From NCBI GenBank assembly GCA_004123355.1, contig SCHM01000001.1, forward strand, positions 5,634,001 through 5,698,000: DNA of 64,000 bases, given 5' to 3'. Below the pieces are notes generated by a model. It had not been told where the DNA came from. It saw only the letters and a program-made list of their open reading frames with translations, and ran no database searches. The stretch is from Amphirosellinia nigrospora (Eukaryota; Ascomycota; Sordariomycetes; Xylariales; Xylariaceae). Positions 26,457 to 39,055 of the stretch are shown in pieces. The translations under genes and the position numbers were made by a program. Within the stretch, counting starts at the first letter, position 1, and each line of letters starts with the position of its first letter.

Positions 26457-27181
26457 ATCGACAGCGGCAGCGGGTAGATAGAACTCAAGATATGGTAGCT
26501 ATGTCGAACCAAAATGAGGTTTGCTCTCTCTATGTTCTTATAGCTTCATTTCGCATCGACCGTCTGCAACGACTACTTTTTGGAAACATGGATATACGCC
26601 GAGTATAAAATACTGCGAGCGAAAATGGGACGGTATGGCGAGTCGTAGACAACAAGCTTGGAATGATCACAAGACCTACATTAATTTTCCAGGTGTTGTT
26701 CTTTTCGGATGATTGGTGATTCACCTACATGTCTCTATGCTCAACCACGTTGTCGTTATCTGAAATAGCACCACAGTGACGTCTGTAAGGAGGAACTTAG
26801 TGTCAGGGGGCTGTATGTGTGGTTCAAGTGTAGTTGTATTTCCTAAGTCTATGGATGACCCACTAGCGCTGCAGTACATATATCTACCTAATGTGTGGGT
26901 CGCACCCCCTTCGCACCTGACACTTAGGCTGCGACATGTGCCTGTCATAGCGGGGCTAGCCGCCTAATCCTTGTTAGCGATCGACCCACAGACAGTGCTA
27001 GAAAGTGCCAGGTGCCCCTGGAGGTAGAAGCCCCAACCAGTAGTAGACCTTCAATGCTATTAGGTCAGCTCCGGATATCAACAACTCTGACATGACATAC
27101 CTAAGGTTGGTAAACAGCATAGTTATTGGCTAAGGTGTTAAATTAATTACCAGTCTGGAGGAATCCCATTTTATTCGACCT
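26457..27181. other. Spacer with an imperfect inverted repeat, no gene seen
   Basis: Near 26796-26812 and 26914-26930 a CTTAGTGTCAGG-like word faces an imperfect reverse complement, with about 100 bases between. A short GC-rich palindrome follows at about 26949-26966. It could be a small non-autonomous element or chance. Confidence 0.35.
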
Positions 27182-28788
27182 CTACCTTAGGGAACCGTGA
27201 GCGCTCATTACAGCATGTCCGTCCTCTTCGGCATCATCTATCTGCAAAGACTCTGCATCCGTCACCTGTTTCTTGCTTCGTTGCAACCACCGCTTGAAAA
27301 ATATCGTCAGGAATTGGGCAACGAATACTTGTTCTACCGTGTAGAGTAGAACGGGGACCTGGATTGATGAGATAGTGAAGTTGTCTAGCTTCGACCACAT
27401 TGCTGCAGCCAATGGGATGCCCAGACTTGTTGTCTTTGCCGCGCCGCAAAAACAGACGGCTACCACCAGTTGCCTTGGCATTCTCTTAACCGTGATAGCC
27501 CGCCTTACTATGACTGGGAGATGCGATCCTATCTTGGACTCGGCGATACACGCATTCAACAACGCGGTGGCCATCTGAGGCGGATACGCTATATAATAGC
27601 ATATGATGGTGAAGAAGAGGTACTCTGCCACATTTATGAAGACGTTAAAGATGATTGACGATTTGGGGAGTTTGGTGAGTGCACCGGTTTCGAAAGCACC
27701 TGAAAATGTCGACCTACACACCCATCGTTAGGTTTGTTGTCTTTTACCTCCACGGGGATGGCTACGATCAACCTACCAAGCTACCAAGACCATAAGCACT
27801 GAACAGAACCTCGCAAGATAAAAGGTTCTCAATACCCAAGAAGTCTGCTTCGGAAAGGCCCATCGTAGGCCTTGGCCGCTATAACACTTAGAGTCAGTTA
27901 CTATTTGCAGTGTGACTTGTAAGGATTTCAGAAGTTCCCAGGCACAATCACGGCCTATAGCGGAAATCTTGCGCTCTCAAAACTGCCAAAACAAGAAGAA
28001 AATGGTCCCGAGAATTACTCACACCGCCAATGGAAGGAGCACGCTCAGTCCAAGCTGCTTCAGAACGGAGACATATACTGGCCCCAGTGTGTTTGGTGTT
28101 GCAGGACGCAGAGAGTCGAATACGGAATCACTCGGCAAAAAGCCATAGATCAAAAAGGGCGATATGAATGAACCGACCACATTGCCAATGACTACTTCAA
28201 TAATGGCTGCAGCCTCATCTCCACCTGAATTCCTCGTCATCACAACATTGGAAGCAATTGTCGTGGGATGCAGCTAACGATAACCATCCCAACTAAGATA
28301 CTCGCATCAATGTTCCCTGAACTGACTCCGCCTGCCACGATTATTATGCGGATCAGGACTAGAATCTATTAGCCATCACCCTAGGATATACTCAAGAGGG
28401 GCAGAACCGACTGAGTTGTATGACCGGTATGAGAATTAGGTTGATTCCTTGCACAACGACGTGTAGCCGCCAGTTTAATGCATGTTCTCCCAGTTTCTCT
28501 GGGCTCAGCTGTGCCCCATTGATGAGAAATATGAGTCCTATAGCTCCGTAGAGAATAGAATACTCGGATCTTATGATGCCTCCACGCGCTGCTACATCTG
28601 TAATGTCGCTTTAGCACATGCATCTTTTGTTGAGGGCTTGACGTACGGGGAAAGGCATAGCCCAGTGCAGCAGCAACACCAAAGCCAATAACGAGCCAAT
28701 TATCCAAGATGAAAGTCAGGGTTTGTTTTGCAACGCGGAAAGGCTTCGAGTGCACAATAGCACCCTGATCTTCGTCTACGCCACCCAT
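27182..28788 (-). CDS. RCH1: SLC10A7/Rch1-like bile acid:sodium symporter-family protein
   Basis: Fungal Rch1, the homologue of vertebrate SLC10A7, is a plasma-membrane protein that restrains calcium uptake. The N-terminus (MGGVDEDQ..., then [22 protein letters not shown]) matches the family's first helix. It continues with [31 protein letters not shown] and [41 protein letters not shown], the family core. The C-terminal half has [33 protein letters not shown] and [21 protein letters not shown]. Introns lie at about 28652-28610, 28395-28360, 28019-27880 and 27787-27721. Two C-run losses (near 28265 and 28398) break the frame, and the splice at about 28019 does not quite fit phase. The family is firm; the calcium role is by homology. 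Confidence 0.87.
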
Positions 28789-29792
28789 TTTCACTAATCC
28801 TAATAGATACTCCCATAGAAATAACCGAGAACGATAATACTATTAAGACCACGCTGTCTGTATATTATCGAAAAGATCTGATAGACTCGGTAGCCAAAGT
28901 CACGAAGATTGCCAGGTGCATGTCAACGCTGGAACGACATTTTAGCTTTCAAGAGTCGGTCATAGTTTCCATTCAAAATCTTATTCCCGGCATGGCAAAT
29001 CCGACTTCGCTGCCCAAACGAAAAAATGTGGCAACCGAACCGGGACTTTCGCCAAGATCCAGATTCGAGCGATCGGAGCGATCCACAAATGTTTGCGCTG
29101 GTACGAAGCATGAGAAGCTTCAGCTAACATTGTATGATAGGGGTATGATACTAAACATTGTGACAATCTTCGTCTCTTTCATCGTCGAGGAGATATCTAA
29201 AACTGAGTTAGATACCTAGGTAATCAGAGCCGCATTATTTGCTACGTTTAAGTATTGCCGCATCGATGCGCAACCTATACCCAATGACGACTTACGAAGG
29301 TGGTTAATAAACTATACAGATCTACTTTAATTACGAACAAAACGTCACTGGGCTGCTCTTGGTACTTCGAAGCTACACAGACCGCATTCTCCTTGTCCAG
29401 ATTTGCATTCTCAACCTGGATGAAAGTATGGTTACCTAGCCCTATAGGAATCGTATAGTGGCCGAGTACTGCCTAGATAATAGAGCGCTTCGTCCCATCA
29501 TTCACACACACACACACACACTCTCTCTCTCTCTCTCTCCCGATCGTTGATGAAGCTCTCCGCCAAGAATTCAGAATGCAGTATGGCAATACTCGCGTCT
29601 TATCATTAAAACCCCTTTGCCGATCGTACACGATACGGAAATGGGGGCACTTTGTAAGAGTTCAGATCTGGGTTTCCATGACACATATCAAAGGAACAGT
29701 CCACATTCAGCAGCTTCGTGTATATCCACCCACCACATCGATCTGGTCTTAATAATTTCAGTTTCAGCTTCCAACTATAAAAGTATACTTAC
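28789..29792. other. Spacer with a compound microsatellite, no gene seen
   Basis: The stretch is AT-rich and separates the upstream side of the Rch1-like gene from the 3' end of the sedolisin gene. The only feature is the CA/CT microsatellite at 29503-29539. Confidence 0.5.
29503..29539. repeat. Compound (CA)n(CT)n microsatellite
   Basis: Nine CA units run directly into about nine CT units. It is a likely length-polymorphic locus between strains. Confidence 0.95.
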
Positions 29793-32295
29793 TCAGCTCA
29801 AAGCGACAACTAGCATCTTCTGGAAATCCGGCATGCCAACACCAGTCACAGGATCCCACTGCAAAGCCCGAGGTCAGTGATCTATAAGTTCTCGCAGCTA
29901 GAAGAATCCTCCAGGGTACGTTATTCGCCCGAACGAGGATATGTGAAATCCAAAGACTTAAAGTAAGATGACGATGCTCGAAGAATGAATCACTTACCCC
30001 TAAAGTCCCATTCCAGGATGCCCAGGGTATCTTCCCCCACCACGTACTAAAAAGCGTCAAGTCAGTTATGATGATCCTGAGAGTGATCTTAAAATACACG
30101 GGAAGAGAAGAAAGCTTTGACAGATATCATAACCTAAATCGAAATATCTCAGGCCTTAATGTAGCTAAACTGAGAAGAAATCGAGTGCTTACCTAATCCA
30201 CCCGTCTGCATGTTGTAGCCATTACACCCAACGGCCTTGCCGGCCGTGATATCGATGAGATGTGTAGATTCTAGGTTATACAGGAAAGGGTTTATGAACC
30301 CCATAGTAGACTTCCCTGCTCTTAAACGGGCATCATTCAGCAACGCGATGACGCCGGCCACCACTGGTGCTGCTGCTGACGTTCCGCCAACTTGACCTGT
30401 CTCGTTCGAGATGAAGAATAGGTAGCTGATATAATTAGCCTTTAGAATTTTCCGCTATAGTATCATGGTACCGCGGGTAGAAAATGACTCAGGTTGCAGT
30501 TTTGTCAAGCCGTAATATATCATATTATCTCAACTTACTTTGGTGACAGGCTATGAGCGGAGATATCTGGGAAAGCCCTCCCAGAGAAATTCGTGTACGA
30601 CTCATAATATGCCCTGGTTTTCGGCGGAATGCGCTTCTCGAGGTATGTGTCCACTGCATCCTGTTGATACCACTGCAACACTCCGGATTAATTATTGCTT
30701 ATTAGAGTCGATTTGTGAGGGTTTCAGAAGCTTATCGGCCCTCTTTCGTCTCAAAAAGGAAAACATATGCTCTGAGAGTTACTTACTGGCCTGGCAAAGT
30801 AGTTGCTGAAGCCCCCAGCGCTCGCAATCCAAGCAACCTCGGGTGCCCAGGACTCGGTACCGCCCACGGTAGTGATGAAAGGGCAGGAGGCCGGGAACCC
30901 GGGTGTGAATTCTAACTTCTTCTTCCCGTCGTTCGACATGCAAGGCGCTCCGAGGCCTGTGTCGCCCGATGATTCGAGAACAGTGATTCCTCGCAATCCC
31001 AGCATACCGATCATGTCGCAAACCCGCTTCGCATACTATAGTGAAAGAATAGTGAGGGCACGTTCTTTGATTACACAAACAGAATTGATAACATGGCCAA
31101 GACTGGATAACACGTCACATAGTATTCTTAAAGGAAGAGAGAATTTATAGCGTACTATAATAGTATCAGCATCACACCCCTTTATTGATAAAGGGGCCAG
31201 ACTTAAGGTTAACAACTTACCATCAAGCGGCACCGTTTGCTCATCATCTCCGTACGAATTCGAAATGACCTGTGGCAACTCCTCATTCGTCTTGTTTAAC
31301 AGGAAGCTGTAGTACTCAAGATACGGCTCGTTCGTATTGTGCTCAGCGTCCGGAATCGTTATACTGGGCACAAACGGCGGTGATCCGCCGGTAATGAACT
31401 GGACTTGAGGTAAGGGGTATGACATGGCGCTCTGAAACTGTGCATCGAGGTTCGCCTCTGTATGACTCCCCTCGCGCTCCTGGTTATCCACGCCTCCGTT
31501 GATCAGCGTCGACGTAAAAGCCTGCTCGGGAATTCCGAACGTGCGCTGGAATGTGTGAAGGTCCTCCGTCCTCGCCGACTCAGATAGGAAACTGCCGAAT
31601 CCGATCCGACTCCCGCTGCTGGCGCTCGGCACGTAGTCGCCGATGTTATACGCGCTGCGCAGGCATGGTGGCATGATTAGACGTTTGCAGTCATCCGCCC
31701 CGGCCGATAAATCTGACATCTCGAACGTCGTGAGGGCTTCCGCCTGGTCATTAATTGGCATTCGGTGCGACTTTGTCTGTCCGAAGAACGTGGTCGGATG
31801 GATGAGCTGCACGAACGGTGCAACGTGTTCCGGGATGGAGTACTCAGTTGTCCGCAGCTTTCGGGACCCCGCGACATTATAGTATGCAAAGGTAGTGTTG
31901 AGCAAGTGGTTCACAGTTCCCACCGGCGCCGCAAATTTGATGCTAGAGCCTTGCTCATATATGCGCTCGACACCGTGGCCCCTGAGCCAGCTGGTGACAA
32001 CGTCTGAAGCGCCGTCCGTCGGTGGGAACAGCGCGTCTACCTGCTCCTTTGTCATCCATTTGCCGTAGTTTGGGCTGCTGGGAGTTGCCAGGTCTTTTAG
32101 TTTCTCCATAAGCAAGCCAGTGTTGTCAAGCGCGAGGTCGATTTGCAGTGTCATTATCTGCGTGCTCGCAGGCAGAGAGAACCTTGACACAGCCTCTGAA
32201 AAAGAGACATGGCTCGTGACCGCTGAAAAGGCAGTTGCAATAAATCCCACCAAGCAATACACCGATTTCTTTCCTTGATTTGCCATTTTATGCAT
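29793..32295 (-). CDS. Secreted sedolisin (S53 family, tripeptidyl-peptidase-like)
   Basis: Sedolisins are secreted acid serine-carboxyl proteases that remove peptides from extracellular protein. Six exons are proposed: 32295-31221, 31035-30787, 30672-30539, 30425-30193, 30046-29998 and 29858-29793. The N-terminus has a signal peptide (KKSVYCLVGFIATAFSAVTS). A pro-kumamolisin activation domain follows (LKDLATPSSPNYGKWMTKEQVDALFPP). The catalytic Glu and Asp lie in SHTEANLD, the oxyanion Asp in ESSGDTGLG, and the catalytic Ser in GGTSAAAPVVAG. The calcium-site WDPVTGVGMPDF lies in the last exon. Exon 1/2 and exon 4/5 joins are one base off phase, the latter next to a GG run, consistent with the single-base losses seen elsewhere. 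About 600 residues, normal for the family. The second Met (32286) is an equally good start. Confidence 0.92.
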
Positions 32296-35200
32296 TTATT
32301 CCGAGTTATCAAGTGTGTTCTGTAGGTGGTCGTCCAAGGTCAGTCACGCGACTTGATGTCTCTTATATTACCAACAGAATCATACGCGAACGACATATGC
32401 ATTTAACATTGTGGTCACATAGAGGTTAAATTTTAGTAGCATGAACTTTATGCTGCATATATGCGGGACAAGATCTAGATCTCGCTGCCCAAGCTGTCTT
32501 CCTGAGAGGCTCGTCCATCCGCGTGCATATTCTGGGGTAGCGTGTAGATATCCGCGGCTGTTATATCAGGGATGCTGTAATCCCGTTCATCTAATGTCAA
32601 TCTAATGTTGACCGATTGGGCGGTCTGCCGCTGGCCGCGGTGTGGGATATAGCCGAGACCGCCGGAAAACCACAGACCAAGTGTCACCCGACGTTGCATA
32701 CTTAGCCTTTTGGCGCCAATCCGTCAGGTGATTTGGCGAGAACCGAAACGTGGAGATGTGGCAAAGAAGAAAAACACACATCTTGGGATAGAAGCATTGA
32801 ATCATTCCTTAGTGGTGGAGATGTTCTAGAGCAGTTGTGGTTGTCTAGATCATCGTTGTAGCACTTCTCTAGAGACCCTGTCCTAAGTCTACTTTTTTAT
32901 TGATTGATAGACCCCACTTCGAAAGAATAAGACAGATTGCATGATAAAAAGGTGCTCGATAAATTGTTCGATGGCCTTCATGCCGAGTCACCGTTGTAGG
33001 TACCGTAGAGACACAAACCAAGGCAACATCTTAGTGCTATTTTTACAGAAGACGAGTAGTATTCTACATAACTTCTGGCAGATTAGATGATAAATGGTAT
33101 GTAGACATTGCTATGTCCTACCGGGCAGCTCTTGATTGAGACTTCATACATAGGATAGTTGAATGTAGAACTGTCTAAACAAATATTTTAAGTAACTTTA
33201 GTTATATACTGTCAGTGCCGCAACCACTCTATTGCAATAAGAACCAGGCAAATACCCTGTCAAGTAATCAGTGCGCGGAAGGCTCTAGAAACACCATGCT
33301 TAGCTACAAGTATAGCCAAAGTAGGTCGTTTGTTCTACGGTATCCTGATATTTGAGACCGACGCGTAATGCATGCAGCTCAGCATAGCTTAAAGGTAAAT
33401 TTCAGATATCAACGCGTTCTTCTTGCCACAAAAAAGTAACAATTTTAAGGCCGGCCTAGCAGAAACCTTAAGAGTATTACGTGTTAAGTTTTCTCATTTG
33501 GAAGCCTAGAAAGGTTTTTTTTATAAAAAAGAAAAGAAAATCAGCAACTACGCAGCAGAGCCGAAATAACGACAAGATAGTAATAAATGCGGCGATACAT
33601 CACATTCAAAGATAGGAACAGGTGTGGCGTTATATAATTTACACCTAGACATCCACCAATCCCAACTATGTGGCGATGAGATAGGATGTTGGTTCGAAAC
33701 TATAAATATATCGAATACTAGACCCCAAATATGGCCTCCCCAAACTTGCTGCCTGTTACCTGGTTGTTAGTAGAGATTTATAATAGGAACGGCCATTTGT
33801 ATCACATTTTAGGTCTTAGATGTAACAGATAAGACAAACCTTGTGGTACAGTGTTCGGAGCTGCTAAGTCACCCTACATAGCGCGAATAAGTGGCAGGGG
33901 CGCATTTCTACCACGGTAAACTAAATATATTTTGAAGACGCGATATAGAGTGGACACTTGTAGATTCGGTGGCTCGTATACGACTCCGGGAGAAGTTTTC
34001 GTATGCCGGGCTTGTTAATTATTGTCACGAACCTCGCAAGGGTAGGGTGTAAACATCTGTTGTTGCACGGAGGATCAGTGAAGTCATCTCCGTGGGCTCT
34101 ATGTGACTACTTGACTATATACAGAGAGTCTCTTTGTCTGTGTGCCTGGATCCCTGTTTCCTGGCAATTATTGTTCGTTGCTATCGAGCAGCTGTCGATT
34201 TGTCTTCGTATTCAGCACAGACTTTAAAATAAGCTTAGTTAGTCTTTATTTGGGTAACAAATACTGCAATCGAGAAGAAGAAATACGACTAAATCAAAAC
34301 CAGGGCCCGGTAGTGGTGGCTGCTCTTTAATGTCCCTACCTGCACGGTTCGTATACGGAGATACGGGCTCGGCTAACCCACGTCGACGGAAACGATTCTG
34401 GAGTAGCCTTTCTCATGTTCTATAACGACACAATCGTTAACCCTATTTTGTCAGCCAATGTCTAACTGGAACAAGGAATTTGAAGCGAATGAAAAGGACC
34501 ACATACAAGTATTGCCGGGTCAGTGTACTCCTAGTGTTGCGGAACTTGCCGTCAGCTATGGCTAAGCTTTCATGTAGATCTGAATGAAACTCGTCTATTA
34601 TAGTGTACATGACTAGGTTGGAACAACTTGGATCCTAATGCGGGACACTGGCGGCTTCGGATTTCGAATTTAATTTCCAGCTACTCGCGCATCTCCAAAA
34701 CCTTGCCGCATTTTACAGATCTAGTTATGGGTCGGGATGGTAAATATAGCATTGATGGATAGCCCAGCAGATCGCTGAGTCATGTTACAATTCCGCTAGC
34801 AGATGTGGCCGACCGGGGAATGATCTTAAAGGCTGGTGCCGTCTATCTTGCGGTATATCACGGTAGTATCTTGGAGACTACTAAAAACCCTTGCAATCAA
34901 GGTAAGTATAGACACTAGTTGTCGAGCGAAGATCTCGAAACCACCTCCATAGACCCAGTATGGCTATATATAGAAGTCTCTTTACCGTGTGCGTTGTGAT
35001 AGGTTGTTGCCTGAGGAGATAGAATGTTCCTATTTTCTTGCCTTGCGAATGAGATATATACCTGCTCACCAAGTGTTACCACAGCTTGCGCAAGTATTCT
35101 CCGATGTTTTCGGCGGTGGCCCCATGGTTTAGACGAGAGACCAAACGTAGCTATAGATCATTTGTACGCTAATGGTGGACGATATGTGTCTTGCATAGAT

Positions 35201-38200
35201 GACAACGTTCGCAAATAGCTCCCCCCTATCTTGAGCTGACGGGCGAAATTTCCGAGACAGATAGTTGCTTGTTCAGTCTTTTGTTTGGCGAACAGAAAAG
35301 GCATATCATGACAAAATAGTCATGACAAAGTAGCCAATCAGAGCATTGCGAAGACTAGTGTTTCAGCCATCAAAGTACTCGTCATGACGCCCCAGGCCGC
35401 AGATGATGAGCTGACTCAAAAATATAGTGTCAAGTTCGCATGGATTAACGGCACTACACGTATCTCGACTCGGGATCATTGGAAACGATGCCTGTTCGAC
35501 CGTGAAGTTGAGATGTAGTAATGCTCTTCAAACGGGTGCGGTCAGAGTAGTATGGAACGAACGCATGGCAACCCGACCCGAGCTTGTGAGCATGGAGGCT
35601 GAGTGGCACATACGCAACACTGTATTCATAGCAATATCTATCCAATCCACGCCTCTCATGAAATGATTGCGCCGCGGCATTCGAAGCGCATGCATTTGGC
35701 GGTGAATGCCCCGGCATGCATTATGCATCTTTGAACGGGAAGGCTGACAGCTCACGACGATTGCATATCGCAGTATGATTCGTGGAGTGCTTGATATCAA
35801 ACTTACAAGAAGAGGCCGACGCCTCTTTCCCCCTCAAGGGGTAGACCGCAGCACGAGAAATATGAGACCCTCATTCGTTCCCAAGATGCGAGACGGCGTA
35901 CAGGATGGTTGACCGACGAGAAAGAGAGAGACGCTTCTCGCCAGAGCTGGATTGATGGAACATGGAACGTTCGCATATATTTGCAGCGGGATGGGTGGCG
36001 CATTGACCAGTCAGCCAGGTTCTCCTGATGTCCGTTTGGATCAGCACCACCAGCTTCTCGACTTGTGATGGTATTAGTCGTGTGCAGATATCACCGTATC
36101 ATCAATCTTGCTCCACACGTCGTCGGTCGACGTCCCCATGGCAGAAACATGCCTTGTCGTTGCATCCAACCAAGGCTGCTGGCCAGCGTTGCATTTCAGC
36201 CTGACATATCGGTACTTTTCGGCATGCACAAGTTAGTTATGTTGCATTCAACAAAAAGACCCCTCGACCCCTGCCTGGGAATGACGTTGCGTTGTTGGGG
36301 GAGGAGGAGTCGCATGCTGACGGCGATCTAGCTAGATAGCAGTGTGCATGCAGCAGAATAGATGTCACATAAGTTGTCATCTCTGTATCCTCCATTTATT
36401 CCCTAGTACACTAAAGGCTCTGTTGTGTTAAACTCCTCTTACTGCTGAACATCTTTTTCATTGGGTATCATACCTGGTATAGTATGGGGCGTGTGGTGTT
36501 CTGTGTGTGTGGACAGCGTGCTGGGAGGCTTGCTTCGTGACCCATGACGACCCATAGTTTCTGCATGATGATTCGCGAAAGTGTGGGAGAGCTACCCTTA
36601 CCAGTAGATAGTGTCATGCAGCCTGTTATTTATAGAATTTGGCGGGGATTGAAAATCAGGTTAACCTGGTCTTCCTGGTGGGGTTGTCCACTCACAGCAC
36701 ATATCATTTACTTATACAGTCTACTGCAGCGTAGCTGGCTGCTGGCTGGCAATGCAAGATGCTGGTACCGGCCCTCAAACCAGAAATTTCTGACCAGTAC
36801 CGGAGCAGTTGACATCTTGAGACAAGTTCGCTTTAAGACGCCGCGTAGCGTACTGAATATCCTGTTTCCTAGACAGCCGCAGTAACCTAGTTGTATCCGG
36901 ATACTGCACGCAACGGTAAATACTAACCGTTAGGTAGTACTCCGTAGACTAATACATTAAGTGCAAATGATGTGCAGCGACTCGGCTCTTACCTGTAGGA
37001 TTATACGAAGAAGGTTTCCAAGTACTTACCTAGGTAGGATATAACTTCAGACTTTGATCTGTGTACTCAATTCATTCATTTATGGAGGTTCTTACAGAAA
37101 CGGTACCTACCATGTTAAGCTTTTCAAGGAGAGTCTCCGTCTTGTCTTCATTCTCGGCCATAGCATATTCGGAGCCGCATAATTAAAACATAGTGGTTGA
37201 CGGGCCGATACAAGAATAGCCAAGTACTCATACGATCAACACCAACCCATTTCGAGATACTTGTGAGGCGACTTGACGTAACGACTTCTCAAGGCCGAAT
37301 CGGCCCCCGAGAGTGACTGTCTACTAGACTAATGACCGAAAGGCTTGGCTATTGCTAGGAAACTCGGGGTTCTTGAATGTATACTAAAGGATCTAGAAGC
37401 CTTCTCGAAGACAACCGAAACCGACTAGTGTAGAGCCTTTACAGCAGTTTAAGAGGGGGAATGTATGAGCAACTAGTCGCGACTATACACTAGACTCGGG
37501 CTCGTCGTAGCTAAAACTGGAAACGTGATTCGGTCTGGATACTTTCGTACGTTGAACCACGATGCTCTATCTCCGTTATGCGATACCGGGCTGCTAGTTT
37601 TAAGGTATTTACACATATGAGGCTAATATTTGGACGAGAACCTATGCCGGACAGGCCAAATTACACCGTATACTAGTGCAGACTGAAATTAATCCAGCTC
37701 GCTTATCTCGCTTACTTTCGTATGGCTAACCTTCTGGGCTAACCTTATGGCATATTTTGTCTGCTGGGGAATATAGTTTACATACCTGTGTAGAAGAGGA
37801 CAACGAAACCACGGACTAGGTGTGTTCGCATTGATCCGGCTACTCACGCATTCTAAGAGTACTTACTTATGTAAGGTATCTGCCTACTAGTACTGTACGT
37901 ACTGTACATGCCATAGGTACCTGTCTAGAACCATGGCTAGCGCATAGGAACCTGACGCCGAACGCCAGGGCCGTAACGTTCAGGTCCCTTAGGTACCTAA
38001 TCCATGCCTAATTAATAGATAGGTACCGATATTAGAACGATTGTAGGTAATATCGCTACCTACTTACCTCTTTCTAAGTATAACACTTACACGACTGCAT
38101 CACCCCGGCGTATCTTCACTCATCATCACCTTATTGGAAGTAAGGTAATTAATTATAAGCTTAACGATAGGTGACAACCTCGCTGGTCAGACTGTAGACG

Positions 38201-38963
38201 TTAGGCTATTTGTCTTGTCGATCCCGCTCTCCATACTACATAGCAATACTACGTACACAGGTCCTCCATCAGCTGCACAGCCCCTCTCAAGAAACTACTG
38301 CAGAGGCGGAAGAAACCAAGCAAGGTCGGAGAACCAAACGAACCATACGAACGAACGAACGACCCTCTCACGCCTGAGTGGTTCCCGACGGACAGGCGAC
38401 AAGTCAGAGTCAGGCCAGCCAGACCCCTGTACTATACCTGGTGCTGCTGCTGTACACTAGGCGAACCGTAGCGCATCTAACCTGCACAACCTGCACAACC
38501 TGCAGGACATTCTGTTGGTTGGGTTTCTGGCTCTGTTTCTGTTTCCGTCTCTGGCTCTGGCTCTGGCTCTGTCTGGCTTTGCGTTTGCGGGTTACTTTGC
38601 TTTGGGCACAGCAATTATCGACTGATGCTACGGCACGGGTGAGAGAGAAGGAGCGTAATTACTTACAGAGGTGCCACTGAGATGAGCGACTGACCGAGAT
38701 CAGATCAGATCAGATCAGACGAATCGGTTGTTTATTCTGAGTTCGAGCCTACCTGGTGTGCCTTCTTTTAATTGTTGTTTTATTTGTCGTCATTGTCGAC
38801 GGTCGATTTGCGCAGTTCGCGCTTTGTCTGTCTGCGCCAACTTGCCAATCCGCCGTTCCTTTGTCGTCCAGCCGGCACTGAAACCGAGCGCTGCACTCGC
38901 AGTAGCTAAGAATAGACAGACGCAGATTACAGTAGGTGAACGACAAGTTGACACATAATAGCG
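32296..38963. other. 6.7 kb gene-free spacer
   Basis: No ORF in these 6.7 kb has recognisable similarity or splice-supported continuation. Base composition is AT-rich in 32.8-34 kb and 36.9-38.2 kb. TACCTAGGTA-like words cluster at 37.02 and 37.86-38.06 kb. A possible solo-LTR-like relic is noted at 37462-37782. The last 750 bases, before the polyglutamine gene, carry several short tandem repeats and probably form its promoter and leader. Confidence 0.5.
38461..38725. repeat. Series of short tandem repeats upstream of the polyQ gene
   Basis: There are three CCTGCACAA units at about 38480-38505, interrupted TCTGGC/TCTGTT units at about 38520-38578, and four GATCA units at 38697-38719. A GAAC/GAACGAAC run also lies at about 38348-38362. 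The density of simple repeats is far above that of other spacers. Confidence 0.75.
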
Positions 38964-39023
38964 ATGCCCTCCTTCGGCCGCATCGGCAGACACAGCAATA
39001 AGTCGCAGCAGAACCTGCTCGAG

Positions 39024-39055
<32 letters not shown>

